This document shows, piece after piece, positions 11,038 to 13,352 of a stretch of DNA of 13,352 nucleotides (position 1 is its first letter; the number at the start of each line of letters is the position of its first letter). Source of the stretch: DATDRM01 sp035291705 (lineage in GTDB: Bacteria > Chloroflexota > Anaerolineae > Anaerolineales > UBA4823). The notes under the pieces were generated by a model that worked only from the letters and a program-made list of their open reading frames with translations, had not been told where the DNA came from and ran no database searches. The stretch covers positions 1-13,352 of the forward strand of contig DATDRM010000131.1 of assembly GCA_035291705.1 (NCBI GenBank). The letters are read 5' to 3'. The translations under genes were made by a program, and so were the position numbers.

Positions 11038-13352
11038 ATGAATACCAGATCAGTTCTGTCAATCAAATGGTTTGCCAGGTTGGTCATGGCCGCGCTGCTG
11101 GCCGGCCTGGCGCTGAACCCTACCCCGGCGGAGAGCTGGACGTATATTCTGGCAGGGAGCGGGCACCCGGCGGGTGGCGCAATGGACCAGCACGACGGCC
11201 AGCCTGGAAGAATAACCTCCCTCGACCAGGAGCTGGCCACCGCCTCTGCTGAGGCCTCGCGCTTTGCCCCCCAGGCCCCGGGTGATCAGCACTGGGTAGC
11301 CGGTTTCCACTTGCCGGGAATGAATAGCGGCGTCACCGCCCTGGCGGTTGACGGCGATGGGAACCTGTACGCCGGGGGTGGATTCACCACTGCCGGGGGG
11401 ACGCGCGCAAATCGTATCGCCAAATGGGACGGGACAACCTGGGCGCCGCTCGGATCAGGGATGGACAATGGGGTCAGCGACCTGGAAGTTGACAACGACG
11501 GGAACCTGTACGCTGGGGGCTGGTTCACCAGCGCCGGGGGGACGCCGGCCAGCCGCATTGCCAAATGGGACGGCAGCGACTGGTCGCCGCTCGAGGCCGG
11601 GATGAATGGATCCGTCTACGCCTTGGCGCTGGATGGGAGCGGGAACCTATACGCCGGAGGTAGTTTCACCACCGCCGGGGGTACGCCAGCCAGCTATATC
11701 GCCAAATGGGACGGGACGGCCTGGTCGCCGCTCGGGGAGGGGATGGGCGGTTGGGTCCACGACCTAGCGATTGACGCGGAAGGGAACCTATACGCCGGTG
11801 GCGGATTCATCACCGCCGGAGAAACAACAGCCTACAACATCGCCAAATGGGACGGGACGGCCTGGTCGTCACTCGGTTTAGGGATGAACGAAAGAGTACA
11901 AGCCCTAGCAATAGACGGCGTCGGGAACCTGTATGCTGGGGGCATTTTCACAACCGCCGGGGGGATGCCAGCCAGCCACATCGCCAGATGGGATGGGACG
12001 ACGTGGATTCAACTCGGGGAAGGGACGAATCAAGACGTCAGTTCCCTGGCGGTGGAACGAAGTGGAGACCTGTACGCCGGGGGAAGCTTCTATACCGCCG
12101 GGGGAGTGCTAGCTAACCATGTCGCCAAATGGGACGGAATGGCTTGGGCGCCACTCGGGGTGGGTATAGTCGGCGAGGTCTACGCTCTGGTACTGGATGA
12201 GAGGGGGAACCTGTACACCGGGGGTTTGTTCACCAACGCCGGTGGCACACCGGATTACAACATCGCCAAATGGGATGGGACGACCTGGTCGCCGCTCGGG
12301 GCGGGGAACGGAATGAACGGCCCTGTCTTCGCCCTGGCGTTGGACGGGAGTGCGAACCTGTATGCTGGGGGCTATTTCTCTACTGCCGGGGGGACGCCGG
12401 CCAATTACATTGCCAGGTGGGATAGGAAGGCTTGGTCACCGCTCGGTGTGGGTATGAACAATACCGTCGAAGCCCTGGTAGTGGACGGGAGTAGTAACCT
12501 GTATGCTGGGGGCTTATTCTCTTCCGCTGGGGACGCGCCAACCAGCCGTATCGCTAAATGGGACGAGAATGCCTGGTCGCCACTCGGGTCAGGGATGGAC
12601 AATAGGGTCAACGCCCTGGCGGTTGACAGCGGTTGGAACCTGTACGCTGGGGGTTCCTTCACTACCGCCGGGGGGGTGCCGGCCAACTATATCGCCAGAT
12701 GGGATGGGACGGCCTGGTCGCCACTTGGGGCGGGGATGAGCTCGGTTGTCTTCGCCCTGGCGCTGGACGGGAGCGGGAACCTGTACGCCGGGGGCTATTT
12801 CTCAAATGCTGGGGGGACACCGGTCAATTACATCGCCAAATGGGACGGGACGGCCTGGTCAGCGCTTGGGGCAGGGATGGACAATAGGATCAACGCCCTG
12901 GCGGTTGACGACGACGGGAACCTGTACGCCGGTGGCGGTTTCCTCACCGCTGGTGGAACGCCAGCCTACCGCATCGCCAAATGGGAAGGGACGGCCTGGT
13001 CGTCGCTCGGCGCAGGTATGAACAATGACGTCGAGGCTCTGGCAGTGGACAGCGACGGGAACCTGTACGCCGGGGGCGCCTTCACTACCGCCGGGGGGAC
13101 GCCAGCCAACCACATCGCCATATGGGATGGAATGGCCTGGGCGCCGCTTGGATCAGGGGTGAATGAGGTCGTCAATTCCCTGGCGATGGACCGAAGCGGG
13201 GACCTATATGTAGGGGGCTGGTTCACCACTGCCGGGGACAAGGTGTCTACAAATATCGCCCAGTGGTCCAACACGCCTCCCTCTCCCGGCGACGACAGCT
13301 ACATTCTACCCAAAGACAGCCAGGACAACCCCCTGGAGGTGCTCGCCAATGA
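11038..13352 (+). CDS. Secreted 47-residue-repeat (beta-propeller-like) protein, 3' end outside window
   Basis: The frame opens at ATG 11038 and stays open to the window edge, giving at least 771 residues without a stop. GAAGGA at 11024-11029 lies 8 nt upstream. The first 32 or so residues are a signal peptide, with basic residues, the hydrophobic core VMAALLAGLAL and a PAES-like cleavage region. Residues from about 98 onward are fourteen repeats of about 47 residues each. Each contains a DGDGNLYAGG-type turn, FTTAGG, and IAKWDGTAWSPLG. This alternation of Gly turns and Trp strands is typical of propeller-like surface proteins. After the repeats, PPSPGDDSYILPKDSQ followed by LEVLAN resembles the start of a cadherin- or Ig-like (Big_9-type) domain, so the product is probably long and exported or surface-bound. 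No enzyme motif is seen. A ligand or adhesion role is only an inference. The neighbouring kinase gene and the structured leader upstream are its notable context. Confidence 0.85.
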   Translation, partial: MNTRSVLSIKWFARLVMAALLAGLALNPTPAESWTYILAGSGHPAGGAMDQHDGQPGRITSLDQELATASAEASRFAPQAPGDQHWVAGFHLPGMNSGVTALAVDGDGNLYAGGGFTTAGGTRANRIAKWDGTTWAPLGSGMDNGVSDLEVDNDGNLYAGGWFTSAGGTPASRIAKWDGSDWSPLEAGMNGSVYALALDGSGNLYAGGSFTTAGGTPASYIAKWDGTAWSPLGEGMGGWVHDLAIDAEGNLYAGGGFITAGETTAYNIAKWDGTAWSSLGLGMNERVQALAIDGVGNLYAGGIFTTAGGMPASHIARWDGTTWIQLGEGTNQDVSSLAVERSGDLYAGGSFYTAGGVLANHVAKWDGMAWAPLGVGIVGEVYALVLDERGNLYTGGLFTNAGGTPDYNIAKWDGTTWSPLGAGNGMNGPVFALALDGSANLYAGGYFSTAGGTPANYIARWDRKAWSPLGVGMNNTVEALVVDGSSNLYAGGLFSSAGDAPTSRIAKWDENAWSPLGSGMDNRVNALAVDSGWNLYAGGSFTTAGGVPANYIARWDGTAWSPLGAGMSSVVFALALDGSGNLYAGGYFSNAGGTPVNYIAKWDGTAWSALGAGMDNRINALAVDDDGNLYAGGGFLTAGGTPAYRIAKWEGTAWSSLGAGMNNDVEALAVDSDGNLYAGGAFTTAGGTPANHIAIWDGMAWAPLGSGVNEVVNSLAMDRSGDLYVGGWFTTAGDKVSTNIAQWSNTPPSPGDDSYILPKDSQDNPLEVLAN
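11329..13266 (+). repeat. Fourteen tandem 141-bp coding repeats
   Basis: The conserved Asn or Asp codon of the G-N-L-Y turn recurs at 11362, 11503, 11644, 11785, 11926, 12067, 12208, 12355, 12496, 12637, 12778, 12919, 13060 and 13201. All steps are 141 bp except 12208 to 12355, which is 147 bp because Gly-Asn is added before GMNG. The DNA is strongly conserved as well as the protein, especially around AACCTGTACGC and ATCGCCAAATGGGA. This suggests recent duplication or ongoing exchange between units. The last unit loses the pattern after NIAQW. Confidence 0.95.

Noticed and set aside
11022..11252. A 76-residue frame starting at ATG 11022 in another reading frame
   Set aside because: It stops early and lacks a signal peptide or family features. 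The frame from ATG 11038 has the correctly spaced GAAGGA, a signal peptide and runs through all the repeats.
11329..13266. Tandem repeats considered as a CRISPR array
   Set aside because: The units are 141 bp, contiguous without unique spacers, in frame and coding.
11286..13274. Several open frames on the minus strand and in other plus frames within the repeat array
   Set aside because: They are shadows: periodic G-rich codons repeated every 141 bp keep other frames free of stops.

Overview
The window is 13.35 kb of GC-rich chromosomal DNA carrying eight complete protein genes and one that runs off the right edge. No ribosomal RNA, tRNA, CRISPR array or intact transposase gene was seen. The gene style suggests a Chloroflexota bacterium, perhaps Anaerolineae. 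The reasons are a soluble multi-GAF diguanylate cyclase, a Ser/Thr kinase with an external PD40-type sensor domain, a ruvB-DUF2905-queA cluster, degenerate 7-mer and 8-mer microrepeats between genes, and canonical TATAAT promoters. This assignment is an inference from gene content only.

Left part (1-2300): two minus-strand genes, pyrimidine-nucleoside phosphorylase and a family 5-type (UDGb) uracil-DNA glycosylase. A 107-bp palindromic MITE-like element sits between them. Centre-left (2280-5257): a plus-strand PAS-GAF4-GGDEF protein preceded by a 22-bp near-perfect palindrome and a TATAAT box. These suggest that its true start is ATG 2348 rather than the longer GTG form. It abuts, stop to stop with no spacer, the convergent queA. 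Centre (5258-7612): queA, a small DUF2905 membrane protein and ruvB form a minus-strand operon. Its queA leader is built entirely of nine degenerate heptamers, and ruvB appears to be leaderless. Divergent from ruvB is upp (7737-8363) with a clear promoter and ribosome binding site.

Right part (8364-13352): after a hairpin and a 30-bp palindrome comes a transmembrane Ser/Thr protein kinase with a C-terminal PD40 beta-propeller-like sensor domain. Its stop codon is followed by an inverted repeat, a sigma70-type promoter, a short structured RNA region and an intrinsic terminator. Beyond these lies a secreted protein of at least 771 residues, built of fourteen 47-residue propeller-like repeats and then what looks like the start of a cadherin/Ig-like domain. 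No stop codon is reached in the window.

Functionally, three genes deal with uracil: the phosphorylase frees pyrimidine bases from nucleosides, the glycosylase frees uracil from DNA, and UPRT recycles uracil to UMP. The other theme is signalling: a c-di-GMP synthase, and a membrane kinase next to a large secreted repeat protein. The parts most worth following up are the promoter-structured RNA-terminator unit at 10801-10945 and the repeat architecture of the secreted protein. No complete new system can be claimed from this window alone.
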